Below, in pieces: positions 63,823 to 64,000 of a stretch of DNA of 64,000 nucleotides (positions within the stretch are counted from its first letter, which is position 1; each line of letters starts with the position of its first letter). The position numbers and the translations under genes were made by a program. The DNA is from Ixodes scapularis. Its lineage: Eukaryota > Arthropoda > Arachnida > Ixodida > Ixodidae. A model generated the notes under the pieces. That model saw nothing but the letters and a program-made list of their open reading frames with translations, searched no databases and was not told the origin of the DNA. The stretch spans positions 65,287,830 through 65,351,829 of the forward strand of contig NW_024609880.1 of assembly GCF_016920785.2 (NCBI RefSeq), read 5' to 3'.

Positions 63823-64000
63823 TGAAAATTAGCTGTAGCTTCCAGCTGGAAATGAAGATTTCCAGCCGCCTTTTCGGCTAAATTATACAGCAGCAGCTGG
63901 AAACCCTGTTTACAGCTGGAAATGGATACTGCACATGCTGGAAATCAGAAATTCCAGCTGGAGCACCAATTGTTCCAGCTGGGAAACACATGATCCACCT
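63823..64000 (+). repeat. CAGCTGGAA-rich repeat, copy 2, cut by window end
   Basis: Shares GGCTAAATTATACAGCAGCA, GGAAATGGATACTGCACATG, GGAGCACCAATTGTTCCAGC and ACATGATCCACCT with copy 1 in the same order. It continues past the end of the window. Confidence 0.75.

Overview
The window looks like nuclear DNA of an arthropod, most likely a hard tick. This is inferred from the style of the Ty3/Gypsy Gag (a zinc knuckle in a PLCFHC...GHVYRFCPYR context), the tRNA-headed SINE and the density of small inverted-repeat transposons. I cannot name a species. I recognise no certain host protein-coding gene. Almost everything supportable is a transposable element (TE), a TE relic or a satellite-like repeat. 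Most long open frames are low-complexity, repeat-derived or shadows.

Left part (1-6160): repeat-rich DNA with a G-run/C-run tract (1777-1877); a three-level nest at 3010-3710 (SINE, split by a LINE 3' fragment, itself split by a MITE); a 628-bp TA-flanked MITE (3841-4468); a tRNA-Thr-like gene (4569-4641); and a decayed ORF of a family I cannot name (4735-5245).

6167-11634: a full-length Ty3/Gypsy LTR retrotransposon. Its two 236-bp LTRs read as identical. Gag and Pol overlap and are joined by what looks like a textbook -1 frameshift signal: slippery GGGAAAC, a 6-nt spacer and a perfect 10-bp hairpin. Although young, the copy is broken by a stop in gag and a 4-nt insertion in the integrase region. 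It landed in the (AT)n that borders a 3.6-kb element with very long inverted arms (11641-15217).

15945-20724: a stack of nested elements on one decayed Gypsy relic (minus strand). A piggyBac-like fragment ending at TTAA sits in its gag. A 2.5-kb inverted-repeat element with a 10-bp target duplication interrupts its leader. That element carries a LINE RNase H/C-terminal fragment, which in turn holds a palindromic MITE flanked by TA.

20.8-53 kb: AT-rich DNA with dispersed repeats, palindromic MITEs, SINE copies, a second Gypsy gag relic (31440-32540), a near-perfect 211-bp palindrome (44843-45053) and one GC-rich segment with a splice-donor-like end (46840-47240) that is the best, though weak, candidate for a host exon.

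53-64 kb: unusual repeat architecture. It includes a foldback element with tandem-repeat arms (53264-54153), TTA- and TA-flanked MITEs, minisatellite-bearing elements (26943-27471 and 58275-59729, the second with a nested MITE), foldbacks built of TATCGATA palindromes, a tandem MITE pair carrying a TGACGTCA (CRE-like) array and a homopurine tract, and a CAGCTGGAA-rich repeat present twice.
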